Assembly: GCA_001516045.1 (NCBI GenBank)
Contig: LOEW01000020.1
Span: 1-64,000 of the forward strand
Source of the DNA: Desulfosporosinus sp. BRH_c37
GTDB lineage: Bacteria > Bacillota > Desulfitobacteriia > Desulfitobacteriales > Desulfitobacteriaceae
Direction: 5' to 3'
Length of the DNA: 64,000 nt
Below the pieces are notes generated by a model. It did not search any database. It saw only the letters and a list, made by a program, of their open reading frames with translations, and was not told where the DNA came from. A program made the translations under genes and the position numbers. Shown here piece after piece: positions 8,666-17,310 of this stretch. Position 1 is the stretch's first letter. Every line of letters begins with the position of its first letter.

Positions 8666-8904
8666 GTTCTACTAAGTCAGACCCTTATGCCGTCACGTGT
8701 AACTATAAACCAAAAAGGTTAAAGCCGCCCTCGGTAACAAAGGGCAAAAATCCTTGCTTTTCAAAAGATATAAAGATAGGACTAATGACTAGGACTGTTT
8801 CGCCTTCGATTGTGACTATTGACGTATATTCGATTGCCAATTACGGGTCTATAATGAAATCAATAAAACAGTTGTTCATAAGAGAGTACAAGGGGGGTTA
8901 AAAA
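8666..8904 (+). promoter_or_regulatory. Leader region of the Flp pilin gene
   Basis: About 240 bp between the hairpin and flp. The first part (8677-8699) is a copy of a short repeat also found at 63104-63125 just after another terminator. I looked for the cores of known riboswitch classes and did not see a convincing one. The region must carry the flp promoter. A GGGGGG-type ribosome binding site lies just before the start. Confidence 0.4.
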
Positions 8905-9075
8905 ATGAAAGAAAAGTTAATGAGACTACTTAAGGATGAAGCGGGCCAGGGAATGACCGAGTATGCACTTATTATAGCACTAGTAGCTATCGCAGTTATT
9001 GTATCTCTCGGATTGATGAAAGACGAAATCGTAACAGTATTTACTGATATTACAACAGGTCTAAGTACTAGATGA
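8905..9075 (+). CDS. flp: Flp/Fap-type pilin subunit
   Basis: A 56-residue prepilin. A short charged leader (MKEKLMRLLKDEAGQG) is followed by MTEYALIIALVAIAVIVSL, the signature of Flp pilins, with the prepilin-peptidase cleavage expected after a glycine just before TEYAL and the conserved Glu at position 5 region of the mature protein. The hydrophobic helix builds the pilus core. A G-rich ribosome binding site precedes the ATG. It is separated by a terminator from the assembly genes, which lets the major pilin be made in excess. The neighbours (prepilin peptidase, TadE, CpaB, CpaF, TadBC) confirm a Tad pilus. Confidence 0.93.
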   Translation: MKEKLMRLLKDEAGQGMTEYALIIALVAIAVIVSLGLMKDEIVTVFTDITTGLSTR

Positions 9076-9160
9076 ATAACCTTATATCTAACCAATAAAT
9101 TTATCGAAACTAAAGCTTTATCGTAATAGAAAATCATTCTTATAATTTACAACACAACTT

Positions 9161-9193
9161 AGAACCCTACTGACCGCAGTAGGGTTCTTTACT
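9161..9193 (+). terminator. Terminator between flp and the tad assembly genes
   Basis: A perfect 11-bp stem, AGAACCCTACT/AGTAGGGTTCT with a six-base loop, followed by TTTACT. Partial readthrough would give more pilin than assembly proteins. Confidence 0.8.
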
Positions 9194-9210
9194 AAAAAAA
9201 GGGGCGCACT

Positions 9211-9732
9211 ATGGGGTTGAATGAAGTTACTCTTGGATTGACATTAGGCATTGCAGTCTTCACCGACTTGCGTGAACATAAGATCTATAACAAATTGCTT
9301 GTCCCCGCCTTTTTCCTTGCGCTCCTGCTCCATACGTTTCAGGGGGGCATTTCGGGATTGACTAACAGTCTATTGGGAACAGCTATTGGTTTTGTTTTAT
9401 TACTTCTACCGTATTTCATGGGGGGAATGGGTGCGGGGGATGTGAAATTGCTTGCCGTGATCGGGGCTTTTGGCGGCGCCACTTTTGTCCTCACAAGTTT
9501 TCTATATGGAGCCGTCATCGGCGGTCTTATCTCAGTCTTTTTGCTTGTTCGCCGTAAAGTCTTGGGAAATACTCTTAAGCACTTCCTGCTCTTTCTCCCC
9601 ATTCTTCAAAAACCGCAGCATTTTATCGAAACTGTGAACAACGCGCGACAAGAAAAATTTCCTTACGGAATTGCGATTGCCCTTGGGACACTGATTGCTT
9701 TGATTTTGCCCTTGGGAGGGAGAGGGGCATGA
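9211..9732 (+). CDS. tadV: Prepilin peptidase (A24 family, TadV/CpaA)
   Basis: A 173-residue integral membrane aspartyl protease of the short TadV/CpaA type without the N-methylase domain. The two catalytic aspartates sit in FTDLREHKI (near residue 20) and MGAGDVKLLA (GxGD motif, near residue 75). Five to six hydrophobic segments are visible. It would cleave the Flp prepilin and possibly the TadE-like pseudopilins. The stop codon overlaps the tadE start (ATGA), indicating translational coupling. Confidence 0.93.
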   Translation: MGLNEVTLGLTLGIAVFTDLREHKIYNKLLVPAFFLALLLHTFQGGISGLTNSLLGTAIGFVLLLLPYFMGGMGAGDVKLLAVIGAFGGATFVLTSFLYGAVIGGLISVFLLVRRKVLGNTLKHFLLFLPILQKPQHFIETVNNARQEKFPYGIAIALGTLIALILPLGGRGA

Positions 9733-10124
9733 TTCGAAGACTCAGAAAAGGAGAACATGGCCAAGCTTTAGTTGAGATGGCACTTGTCTTGCCTCTATTT
9801 TTCCTGTTACTGTTTGGCGTGATTGAGATGGGACGCATTGGCTATTCGTATATTGCAGTAAGCAATGCCGCTCGGGCGGGCGGGCGGATCGCAACCATCG
9901 GAGGATCAGACGCGGATATTACAAATTCCATCAATAATGCAGCAGTTTCTCTTGATTCCGCGAGCCTAACGATCACAATCACCCCGTTGCAAGCTCATCG
10001 TCAATCTGGCCAAGCGGTAACGGTTCAGGTCACTTATCCCGTTCAATTAATCATTCCAATCATCAGTAACGTGATACCCAATCCTGTCGTTGTGAGTTCT
10101 AGCATCATTATGCGCCTTGAATAG
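9729..10124 (+). CDS. tadE: TadE-like pseudopilin
   Basis: A 131-residue protein beginning RRLRKGEHGQALVEMALVLP, the TadE/TadG N-terminal signature: a short basic leader, a GQALVE-like processing site and one transmembrane helix to about residue 35. The rest is predicted extracytoplasmic beta-rich sequence. It overlaps the peptidase gene by four bases. TadE proteins are minor pseudopilins of the type IVc pilus. Confidence 0.9.
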   Translation: MIRRLRKGEHGQALVEMALVLPLFFLLLFGVIEMGRIGYSYIAVSNAARAGGRIATIGGSDADITNSINNAAVSLDSASLTITITPLQAHRQSGQAVTVQVTYPVQLIIPIISNVIPNPVVVSSSIIMRLE

Positions 10125-10167
10125 GAAAATCAAGTAGTGCCCATTTCTGTAAAACGGAGGAGTGGTC

Positions 10168-11277
10168 ATGGTTCAAATAATATCTCGATTCCAATGGAAA
10201 TCTCAGTTACAATGGTTTAAACAACTATTTCGTCAATGGTTTAGTGTTACAGAAGTTCACCAGCATGAACGCGGGAGCGTTGTCGTGCTGGTTACCCTAG
10301 CGTTAACCGTCTTGCTCGGTCTCTGTGCCATTGTAACAGATGTCGGCTTAATGTATGCCGAAAAGGCCCATCTTCAAAATTCGGTTGATGCAGCGGCCCT
10401 CGCTGGCGTGCAGGAACTTCCGAACGATCCAAATAAAGCAGAACAAAAAGCAAGAGATTATGCCAGTCAAAATGGGGTTTCTACAGTTACTGTGACCTTC
10501 GAGGCGGACAATATCAAAATCTGTGTTCAAGCTACTCAGCAAGTTCCTACCTACTTTGCCCGAATCTGGGGGATTACTGAAGAACAGATTTCCGTCTCCG
10601 CCAAGGCGATGATGGTTCCACCGACAGAACTATCCGGAGCTGTTCCTCTCAGCATTCAGGAACAAGACTTTGTCTATGGGCAGAAGTATGTCCTCAAATC
10701 TGGAGGAGGGTCAGGAACCTCCAGTTGGTACCTTGATGACAGCGAGAATAATGTCGTTATAAAATTTGGAGAAGAGTCGGGAACCCCCGGCTGGTACGGT
10801 GCTTTAGAACTGAGTGGCACAGGGGCAAACACATATCAAACGGATTTGGCCAACGGGTATGCTGGAACTTTGCGTGTGGGACAAATTGTGGATGTCAAAC
10901 ACGGAAATATGAGTGGGCCAACGGCAGACGGGATTAACACTAGGTTAAGTCGTGACACAACTGTTCCGCGTAATACATTTGTCGACTATAACAGGGATGC
11001 CCCGGAAATTATCTATATCCCTATTGTTCGGATTATTACCGAAAGTGGGAACTCCATTCAAGAAGTGCAAATCGTTGGTTTTGCTGCTTTCTTTCTCGAA
11101 GGGGTTGCTGGGAACGGAAATGATTCCATCGTAACTGGTTGGTTTCTAAAAACACTTGCGTCGAATGACCATACTACGGCCAGCCTGACTGACCTGTTAC
11201 AGACAGAACAGGACATGGAACATGGGGTAGCGAGTACGGATTTCGGTTTATACACACCGAAGCTTGTCGATAATTAA
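10168..11277 (+). CDS. TadG-like pilus protein (Flp-pilus-associated)
   Basis: About 369 residues. After an extended basic N-terminus comes HERGSVVVLVTLALTVLLGL, a TadE/TadG-type single helix that normally anchors a large extracytoplasmic domain. This is followed by DVGLMYAEKAHLQNSVDAAALAG, the motif of the TadG-like (pilus-assembly, Tad-domain) family. The ATG at 10168 is preferred because GGAGG lies seven bases upstream; a GTG six bases earlier is possible. The remainder is Gly/Ser/Thr-rich and secreted-like. It lies between tadE and cpaB. Confidence 0.85.
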   Translation: MVQIISRFQWKSQLQWFKQLFRQWFSVTEVHQHERGSVVVLVTLALTVLLGLCAIVTDVGLMYAEKAHLQNSVDAAALAGVQELPNDPNKAEQKARDYASQNGVSTVTVTFEADNIKICVQATQQVPTYFARIWGITEEQISVSAKAMMVPPTELSGAVPLSIQEQDFVYGQKYVLKSGGGSGTSSWYLDDSENNVVIKFGEESGTPGWYGALELSGTGANTYQTDLANGYAGTLRVGQIVDVKHGNMSGPTADGINTRLSRDTTVPRNTFVDYNRDAPEIIYIPIVRIITESGNSIQEVQIVGFAAFFLEGVAGNGNDSIVTGWFLKTLASNDHTTASLTDLLQTEQDMEHGVASTDFGLYTPKLVDN

Positions 11278-11355
11278 CCCTTCTCTTGAACAGCCTCAAA
11301 CGTAATAGAATTAGTCAGAATAAATTTAAAGTAACCTTAATGAGGGGTGACAAAC

Positions 11356-12105
11356 ATGCAACGTAAAGGTTTTTTCCTTTTAGCACTGATTTGTGGGCTG
11401 ATCGCAGCGGGCTCAATGTATGTCTTTTTGAACGGAGCGACGCGAAATCCACACTCCACGCTCAAACCTTTGGTGGTCGTAAAGACGAATATTCCGGCCC
11501 GTTCTGTCATTGAGGCCAGCCAGTTGGTGGTTATGGATGTTCCGACGCAAGGATATCCCAAAGGCGGTTTTTCAACCATTCAAAATGTCGTGGGTTCCGT
11601 GGCCCTATTAAATCTCTCAGCTGGAGATTTGCTCCTCAGTCCGATGCTAGAACGTCTAAATTCTCAAAATTCAGGAAATGGGAACTCCGCAGGAAGCATA
11701 ACGGCTCTTACCGTTCCAGACGGAAAAAGGGCGGTGGCGATTCCAATTGGTTTAGTCAGTGGGGTCGGTTATACTGTAAAACCGGGAGATCACGTCGATA
11801 TCCTCGTGACGATAGACATTAAAGACTCCTCCACAAATTCACAGGCCGTAACAGAAACCAGTCTAGCTGCTCAAGACGTTTTAGTATTAAGCGTGGGGGA
11901 GAGCACAAGTGGGGATAAAAAGATTGAAACCAAATCTTACACTTTAGCGTTAAGCGTACCACAAGCGATGGCGGTCACGCTCGGTAGTGAAAAAGGAAGT
12001 CTTCGTTTGTTATTACGCAACCCTGTTAATACGGAAATTAGGCAAGATGCTCCGGTTACCGGAAATGTGTTTTTGGATCCCAACTATTTTAATCACTATA
12101 AATAA
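11356..12105 (+). CDS. cpaB: CpaB/RcpC Flp pilus assembly protein
   Basis: About 249 residues: one N-terminal transmembrane helix (FFLLALICGLIAAGSMYVFL), then a SAF domain (VKTNIPARSVIEASQLVVMDVP) and the RcpC/CpaB domain (PDGKRAVAIPIGLVSGVGYTV, PGDHVDILV). In Gram-negatives it works with the secretin. In Firmicutes, with no outer membrane, its job is less clear, possibly guiding the pilus through the wall. The ATG at 11356 follows a GAGGGG site by about eight bases. tadZ starts 12 bp downstream. Confidence 0.92.
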   Translation: MQRKGFFLLALICGLIAAGSMYVFLNGATRNPHSTLKPLVVVKTNIPARSVIEASQLVVMDVPTQGYPKGGFSTIQNVVGSVALLNLSAGDLLLSPMLERLNSQNSGNGNSAGSITALTVPDGKRAVAIPIGLVSGVGYTVKPGDHVDILVTIDIKDSSTNSQAVTETSLAAQDVLVLSVGESTSGDKKIETKSYTLALSVPQAMAVTLGSEKGSLRLLLRNPVNTEIRQDAPVTGNVFLDPNYFNHYK

Positions 12106-12117
12106 GGGGGGCCTAAC

Positions 12118-13359
12118 ATGAAACGCATTAGTGTATTAATTGTAGACGATATCAGCGATACTAGGGACAGCATCCGGCGACTTCTCCAATTCGAAGACGA
12201 TATTGAGGTGCTGGGTGAAGCAGGGTCAGGTTCCGAAGCGATACTGATTGCTGAGGAGAAACGGCCGGACATTATTTTGATGGATATAAATATGCCCGAA
12301 ATGGATGGAATACGGACAACTGAGCTTATGACTCTTCGCGTACCAGAAAGTTCAGTGATTATCATGTCGGTTCAAGAGGAGCATGCTTATTTGCGTCGGG
12401 CCATGATGGCAGGAGCCCGAGAATATATTGTCAAGCCTTTTGCCGGAGACGAACTGGCTAGCGTCATCGCCAAGGTTTATGAAATGGATCAACAAAGAAA
12501 AGAAGCTCTGGGAGAACAGTCTAAGGTGTGCAACGACTCTAAGAAGCGAAATGGTGAAATCATTTCATTTTTCAGTACCAAGGGTGGCGTCGGGAAAACG
12601 ACGATAGCTACCAATCTGGCGGTTCAATTGGCAAGTTCGGGTAAATGGAAAGTTCTTCTTATTGACCTTAACCTCCAATTCGGAGATGTAGCGGTCTTTT
12701 TAAACCTAGTGCCCAAACGAACGATGGCCGACTTAACAGAATCCGGACCGATCAAATATTCCGAGATCCAATCTAACTTTCTGACTCATTCATCCGGTCT
12801 TCAAGTATTGGCTGCTCCAACCCGCCCAGAATATGCCGAACTAGTCACAGCTGAGCATGTTGAACAAATTCTTAGCGAGGTTAAAACAAGGTTTGATTAT
12901 ATAATTTGTGATAACGTCAGCCGGTTTGAAGAAGTTAGTCTCTTAACTTTTGATATGGCAACTCAAATTTGGCTTGTGGTAGCCATGGATGTGCCGACTC
13001 TTAAAAATGCAAAACTTAGTCTTGAAGTTATCGAGGGGCTTCATCATACACCTAAAGTGCAGGTTGTTCTTAACCGCACTAGTAAAGAAATGGGAATGGA
13101 TCCTCGAGATGTGGAGAAGAGTTTAAATTTTAAAATTAGCTATAAGATTCCGAGCGACGGGCGAGCCTTGGTAGCTTCGCTCAATCAAGGCGTGCCTTTT
13201 GTAACGTCATACCCACAAAGTAAGGCTTCCGAGGCGATTCGAAGCATGGTGGAAAAACTTACTCCATCAGAAGACGTCGACCCAAACCTTGAGCTTAAGG
13301 AGCAGAGGCGACAAAATCTAAGTCCCATTAAAGGGCTTCGTAGGGTGTTCGGATTTTAG
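12118..13359 (+). CDS. tadZ: Receiver-domain/TadZ (CpaE) ATPase fusion
   Basis: A 413-residue protein. Residues 1-125 form a CheY-like receiver (VLIVDD acidic pocket, phospho-acceptor Asp in IILMDINMPEMDG, conserved Lys in YIVKPF). From about 150 on is a MinD/ParA-type ATPase with a deviant Walker A motif ([18 protein letters not shown]). TadZ proteins localise the pilus machine at a cell site. The receiver looks intact, whereas CpaE receivers are often degenerate, so phosphorylation control is possible. The gene's stop codon directly touches the palindromic element that follows. Confidence 0.92.
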   Translation: MKRISVLIVDDISDTRDSIRRLLQFEDDIEVLGEAGSGSEAILIAEEKRPDIILMDINMPEMDGIRTTELMTLRVPESSVIIMSVQEEHAYLRRAMMAGAREYIVKPFAGDELASVIAKVYEMDQQRKEALGEQSKVCNDSKKRNGEIISFFSTKGGVGKTTIATNLAVQLASSGKWKVLLIDLNLQFGDVAVFLNLVPKRTMADLTESGPIKYSEIQSNFLTHSSGLQVLAAPTRPEYAELVTAEHVEQILSEVKTRFDYIICDNVSRFEEVSLLTFDMATQIWLVVAMDVPTLKNAKLSLEVIEGLHHTPKVQVVLNRTSKEMGMDPRDVEKSLNFKISYKIPSDGRALVASLNQGVPFVTSYPQSKASEAIRSMVEKLTPSEDVDPNLELKEQRRQNLSPIKGLRRVFGF

Positions 13360-13507
13360 GCATATGAAAGAAAATAACACGTCAAAGATGCCATGGATAT
13401 TTTGCGTCAGACAAGGAGGTATGTTTACCTCATAGCGGGCTATTAGGTGAACATGCTGACGCAGTATGACACAAAATAGACTGGCATACTGACTGGTTAT
13501 TTTCTTG
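13357..13507 (+). mobile_element. Palindromic MITE-like element, copy 1 (inside the tad operon)
   Basis: About 145 bp, nearly identical in inverted orientation to 47873-48018. Its ends are imperfect inverted repeats (AAGAAAATAAC and GTTATTTTCTT). Inside are nested inverted pairs: ATGCCA/TGGCAT, ATTTTG/CAAAAT, TGCGTCAG/CTGACGCA and a central GAGGT/ACCTC hairpin. It has no coding capacity. It begins at the stop codon of tadZ and fills the gap before cpaF, so it is transcribed within the operon and can fold into a long hairpin. It could be a non-autonomous transposon or a structured RNA element. Confidence 0.75.
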
Positions 13508-13530
13508 AATGTGCCTTAGGAGGGATGAAA

Positions 13531-14880
13531 ATGTCTTTGCTTAAACGCTTAGAAAAAGTGAAAATTCATCAGTCTGAGGAGCCCACGAACGAGTCTCGGA
13601 TGGTTCGTCCCACTCCACAAATTGACCCTTGGCGTGAGTTCAAAAGTACTGTGCATCATGAAGTTATCCAGGCTTTAGATAAGACTAACACCCAAGACCT
13701 CACTTCCGAGTCACTGCACCCGCTCGTTGAGCACACGCTTGACGCGCGGGCCGATGCTTTGGGGTTAACCCCTCCTCGGATGGAACGCCAGCGCCTAGTG
13801 CAAGAGGTTATGGATGAAATCTTAGGGTTTGGTCCGATTGAATCGTTGCTTCAAGACCCTAGTGTAAATGAAATCATGGTTAACGGACCTCATCAAGTAT
13901 ATGTCGAACGGAAAGGCAAACTTGAGCTGGCTGAGGTCACGTTTTACGATGATGCACACGTCTTACATATTATTGAAAAAATTGTTGCCCCATTAGGTCG
14001 GCGCATTGATGAGAGCCAGCCCATGGTCGATGCCCGTTTACCTGATGGTTCTAGGGTTAACGCGATAATTCCTCCACTATCATTAAATGGGCCGATTCTT
14101 ACGATTAGGAAGTTTTCTAAAGTTCCCTTTGGAATGGAGAATCTTGTAGGCTTTGGGACATTGACGGCGGAGATGGCGGAATTCATAAATGCTTGCGTCA
14201 AAGCTCGTTTAAATATTGTTGTCTCTGGGGGTACGGGCTCAGGGAAAACAACAACTTTAGGTGTAATCTCCGCGTTTATTCCAGAGGATGAACGTATTAT
14301 TACTATCGAAGATGCGGCTGAACTTCAACTCCGTCAAACCCATGTCGTCACTCTGGAAACTCGCCCAGCAAATATTGAGGGTAAAGGGGCGGTTATGATT
14401 CGGGATCTGGTGCGCAACGCTTTACGGATGAGACCAGAACGCATCATTGTGGGCGAAGTCCGCAGCGGAGAAGCGCTGGATATGTTACAGGCCATGAATA
14501 CTGGTCACGATGGTTCCCTGACCACCGGACACGCTAATACTCCGCGAGATATGCTTTCTCGCTTAGAAACAATGGTATTAATGGCCGGGATGGATCTACC
14601 AGTTAGGGCAATTCGCGAACAAATTTCCAGTGCCCTAGATGTCATTGTCCAGCAGAGTCGATTGCGGGACGGGAGCCGTAAAATTACTCATATTACTGAA
14701 GTTCTTGGGATGGAGGGGGATGTGATCGTGCTTCAAGACATTTTCCGTTTCGAGCAGACAGGGATTGACAAACAAGGTAAGGTCCAAGGGCATTTCCGAG
14801 CGACCGGAATTCGACCACATTTTATTGAAAAACTGATTTCTGCTGGGCAAATTCTTCCGGACGATATATTTTCAAATTAA
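13531..14880 (+). CDS. cpaF: CpaF/TadA pilus assembly ATPase
   Basis: About 449 residues, type II/IV secretion ATPase of the CpaF/TadA branch. Visible motifs: Walker [13 protein letters not shown], an Asp/Glu-rich Walker B region ([12 protein letters not shown]), the arginine-rich [11 protein letters not shown] motif and the His box ([13 protein letters not shown]). The N-terminal domain precedes the CpaF-specific VNEIMVNGP region. The ATG at 13531 is chosen because AGGAGGG lies six bases upstream; the earlier ATG at 13525 abuts the ribosome binding site. This hexameric motor powers pilus assembly at the membrane. Confidence 0.96.
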   Translation: MSLLKRLEKVKIHQSEEPTNESRMVRPTPQIDPWREFKSTVHHEVIQALDKTNTQDLTSESLHPLVEHTLDARADALGLTPPRMERQRLVQEVMDEILGFGPIESLLQDPSVNEIMVNGPHQVYVERKGKLELAEVTFYDDAHVLHIIEKIVAPLGRRIDESQPMVDARLPDGSRVNAIIPPLSLNGPILTIRKFSKVPFGMENLVGFGTLTAEMAEFINACVKARLNIVVSGGTGSGKTTTLGVISAFIPEDERIITIEDAAELQLRQTHVVTLETRPANIEGKGAVMIRDLVRNALRMRPERIIVGEVRSGEALDMLQAMNTGHDGSLTTGHANTPRDMLSRLETMVLMAGMDLPVRAIREQISSALDVIVQQSRLRDGSRKITHITEVLGMEGDVIVLQDIFRFEQTGIDKQGKVQGHFRATGIRPHFIEKLISAGQILPDDIFSN

Positions 14881-14918
14881 TAGTTCTTTATATGATGACC
14901 GATGTAAGGAGGTCGAGT

Positions 14919-15878
14919 ATGGTTAATGGGATGGCTAACACTATCATACTCATTTCGGTAGCCGCAACATTTTTAGCGGTCTACCTCGGAATCCTTGCCC
15001 TTGCACGCCGTGAAGAGACACTTGAAGCCAAACTTCGACGGTTTACGGCGTTGCGTGCTCCGTCAAATCCAGGGACAAGTAAAAGAGACATTAAACACCT
15101 GCTCACCCTCTTAGGGCGTTTCGCTCCACGTCATTGGAGCGAAGGGATGGATCTCGAACTAATCCGTGGAAATATTCCACTCAAAGGCGGGGAATTTTTG
15201 GTTCTCCAATCTTTTTTAACAGTTCTCTTTTTCCTCATTGGCCTTATGCTCACGCAAAAAATTTACGGAGGGATTCTTTTTGCCATCAGCGGGGGGGGAC
15301 TTCCCCGGTTATGGTTAAAATCTGCCCAGAAAAAGAAACGTTGCCAATTTAACAATCAACTGGCTGACGCATTGCTGGTTTTGGCCAATTCTCTGCGGGC
15401 GGGTTTTAGCCTCTTACAAGCCATGGAAATGGTCAGTCAGGAAATGCCTAACCCTATCTCAGGGGAATTCCAGCTTGCTTTGCGAGAAATGACGTACGGA
15501 ACCGCCACGGAAACAGCTTTGATCCATTTATCCGAACGGGTTGGTAGTGATGTCTTAGACCTGCTCGTAACTGCTATGCTGATTCAGCGCCAAGCTGGAG
15601 GGAATTTGGCCGAAGTACTACTGAATATTCATGCAACGATCCAGGATCGTCTTACCATTCAGCAAGAAATTAAAACGCTCACCGCTCAAGGGCGGATGTC
15701 TGGATATATTATAGCTGCCCTACCATTTGGTATAGCAGCTGCATTGAGTGTAATCAATCCGAACTATCTTTCCGTTCTGTTCAGCAATCCGATCGGCTGG
15801 GCAATGCTTGCCGGAGGCCTGACCTCCCAGTTTATCGGCTTTTTAATTATCCGAAAGATCATTACAATCGAGGTCTAA
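14919..15878 (+). CDS. tadB: TadB, inner-membrane platform protein
   Basis: About 319 residues with two N-terminal and two C-terminal hydrophobic segments around a GspF/T2SSF cytoplasmic domain (LADALLVLANSLRAGFSLLQAM). The ATG at 14919 is preferred because AAGGAGG sits six bases before it; upstream ATGs at 14892 and 14895 have no good site. TadB and TadC form the membrane platform on which CpaF acts. It is followed by tadC 60 bp downstream. Confidence 0.94.
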   Translation: MVNGMANTIILISVAATFLAVYLGILALARREETLEAKLRRFTALRAPSNPGTSKRDIKHLLTLLGRFAPRHWSEGMDLELIRGNIPLKGGEFLVLQSFLTVLFFLIGLMLTQKIYGGILFAISGGGLPRLWLKSAQKKKRCQFNNQLADALLVLANSLRAGFSLLQAMEMVSQEMPNPISGEFQLALREMTYGTATETALIHLSERVGSDVLDLLVTAMLIQRQAGGNLAEVLLNIHATIQDRLTIQQEIKTLTAQGRMSGYIIAALPFGIAAALSVINPNYLSVLFSNPIGWAMLAGGLTSQFIGFLIIRKIITIEV

Positions 15879-15938
15879 GACGCAAAAACATCATCTTACC
15901 TCAAGCTGGGCGAACTACGGACAAAGGAGTGAGCCATC

Positions 15939-16850
15939 ATGCCATTAGCCATTATTCTATTTAGTGTATTTGGTGTCGTCTGTTTTACTCTGATCGGAAT
16001 CTTTTCCAGTAAGCAAGAAAGTAAACCACAAGAACTAATTTCACGGGCTTTGGGACAGGGAGAAATGGCTGTTGAAGAAGATATCCGCCCGCTAAGCGAG
16101 AGGATGTTTCGTCCGATGCTCCATCAATTTGCACATCTTTTAACACGGTGGGCTCCAAAAGGAAAACGAGAACAGACGATAGCGAAGCTTAGCGCTGCCG
16201 GATTATCAGCCCAATGGGAAGATTCGGAATGGAATGGGTTAAAATACGCGCTGAGCGTGCTACTTTCACTTCTTTTGTTTGGGATATTTTCATTTATGGA
16301 CACCGGACTTCTAATTCGATTGGAAATGGGGATCATCGGTTTCCTGATTGGCTATCTGTTTCCCAATTCCTGGTTGAAGGCGAAAGCTAAACAGCGCCAA
16401 AAGGAAATCCAGCATAAGTTGCCTGATGTTCTCGATCTCCTAACCGTCAGTGTAGAAGCAGGGCTCGGGTTTGATGCTGCATTGCTCAAAGTTGTGGAGA
16501 AACAAAAAGGCGTCCTGGCGGAAGAATTTCTGAGGGTGTTACAGGAAATTAAGATGGGTCGTCCGCGTCGGGAAGCATTACGAGACTTAGCGAGGCGCAA
16601 CAAGCCTGCTGAAGACCTCAGCAATGTTGTTGCTTCTCTCGTGCAAGCCGACCAACTGGGGATATCTATTGGTGGCGTTTTACGCAATCAAGCCTTACAG
16701 ATCAGGCAGAAACAACGGCAACGCGCTGAGGAAAAGGCCCAAAAGGCCCCAATCAAAATGATGATTCCTTTGGTTTTTTTCGTCTTTCCCAGCATATTCA
16801 TTATTGTTCTTGGGCCAGCAGTTATCCAAATTATTGATATGTTAAGGTAA
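15939..16850 (+). CDS. tadC: TadC, inner-membrane platform protein
   Basis: 303 residues, paralogous to TadB, with the T2SSF-type domain (KLPDVLDLLTVSVEAGLGFDAAL) and C-terminal membrane segments (PLVFFVFPSIFIIVLGPAVIQI). It starts after an AAGGAGTGAG-type site. It completes the tad platform and is followed about 90 bp later by a DUF192 gene. Confidence 0.94.
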   Translation: MPLAIILFSVFGVVCFTLIGIFSSKQESKPQELISRALGQGEMAVEEDIRPLSERMFRPMLHQFAHLLTRWAPKGKREQTIAKLSAAGLSAQWEDSEWNGLKYALSVLLSLLLFGIFSFMDTGLLIRLEMGIIGFLIGYLFPNSWLKAKAKQRQKEIQHKLPDVLDLLTVSVEAGLGFDAALLKVVEKQKGVLAEEFLRVLQEIKMGRPRREALRDLARRNKPAEDLSNVVASLVQADQLGISIGGVLRNQALQIRQKQRQRAEEKAQKAPIKMMIPLVFFVFPSIFIIVLGPAVIQIIDMLR

Positions 16851-16938
16851 AACTATTAATATTGCTATCTATAATCCTATCGTAGACTGTTCATATAAAC
16901 TATTAGAGCCGAGCATCTTGGAAAGGACGAAACAAGCG

Positions 16939-17307
16939 ATGAAATCTGGAAAATTACATAATCGGCGGACGGGGCAGGTTGTAGGGAAGTGGGTATGGAA
17001 AGCGGACTCGTTTTGGGCTCGTTTCCGAGGACTTTTAGGTCGGAGTAGCTTAGCACCAGGAGAGGGTCTTTGGCTAAAACCTTGCCAGCAAATTCATATG
17101 CTGGGTATGAAGTTTACGCTTTCAGTTTGGTTTATAGATCAATCGGGTCAGGTGTGTGGGCTTATTGATGATTTACAACCTTGGAAAATTTCACCTCGTA
17201 TTCGTAATGCCGTAAGTATCATAGAGTTTCCAGCGGGATGGGGAAAAACAACGGATACTCAACTTGGAGATGAATTGGAGTGGGAAGAACATATAGCTAA
17301 GATGTAA
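16939..17307 (+). CDS. DUF192-family protein at the end of the tad locus
   Basis: About 122 residues with the DUF192 pattern: FWARFRGLLGR, then GLWLKPCQQIHMLGMKFTLSVWFID with the conserved HMxGM-like motif, then PAGWGKTTDTQLGDEL. Function is unknown. Genes of this family often accompany Tad clusters in Firmicutes, which suggests a link to pilus assembly or the cell envelope. The ATG at 16939 follows AAAGGACGA; an upstream TTG would add seven residues. It is convergent with the M18 peptidase gene, with three bases between the two stops. Confidence 0.85.
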   Translation: MKSGKLHNRRTGQVVGKWVWKADSFWARFRGLLGRSSLAPGEGLWLKPCQQIHMLGMKFTLSVWFIDQSGQVCGLIDDLQPWKISPRIRNAVSIIEFPAGWGKTTDTQLGDELEWEEHIAKM

Positions 17308-17310
17308 TCC

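Noticed and set aside
8690-8790. Possible c-di-GMP or other riboswitch in the flp leader
   Set aside because: AAAGCC and a CCC/GGG pair are present, but the conserved core of GEMM or other classes could not be matched.
8647-8901. 84-codon frame upstream of flp
   Set aside because: It begins inside a terminator hairpin, covers a repeat and has no ribosome binding site.
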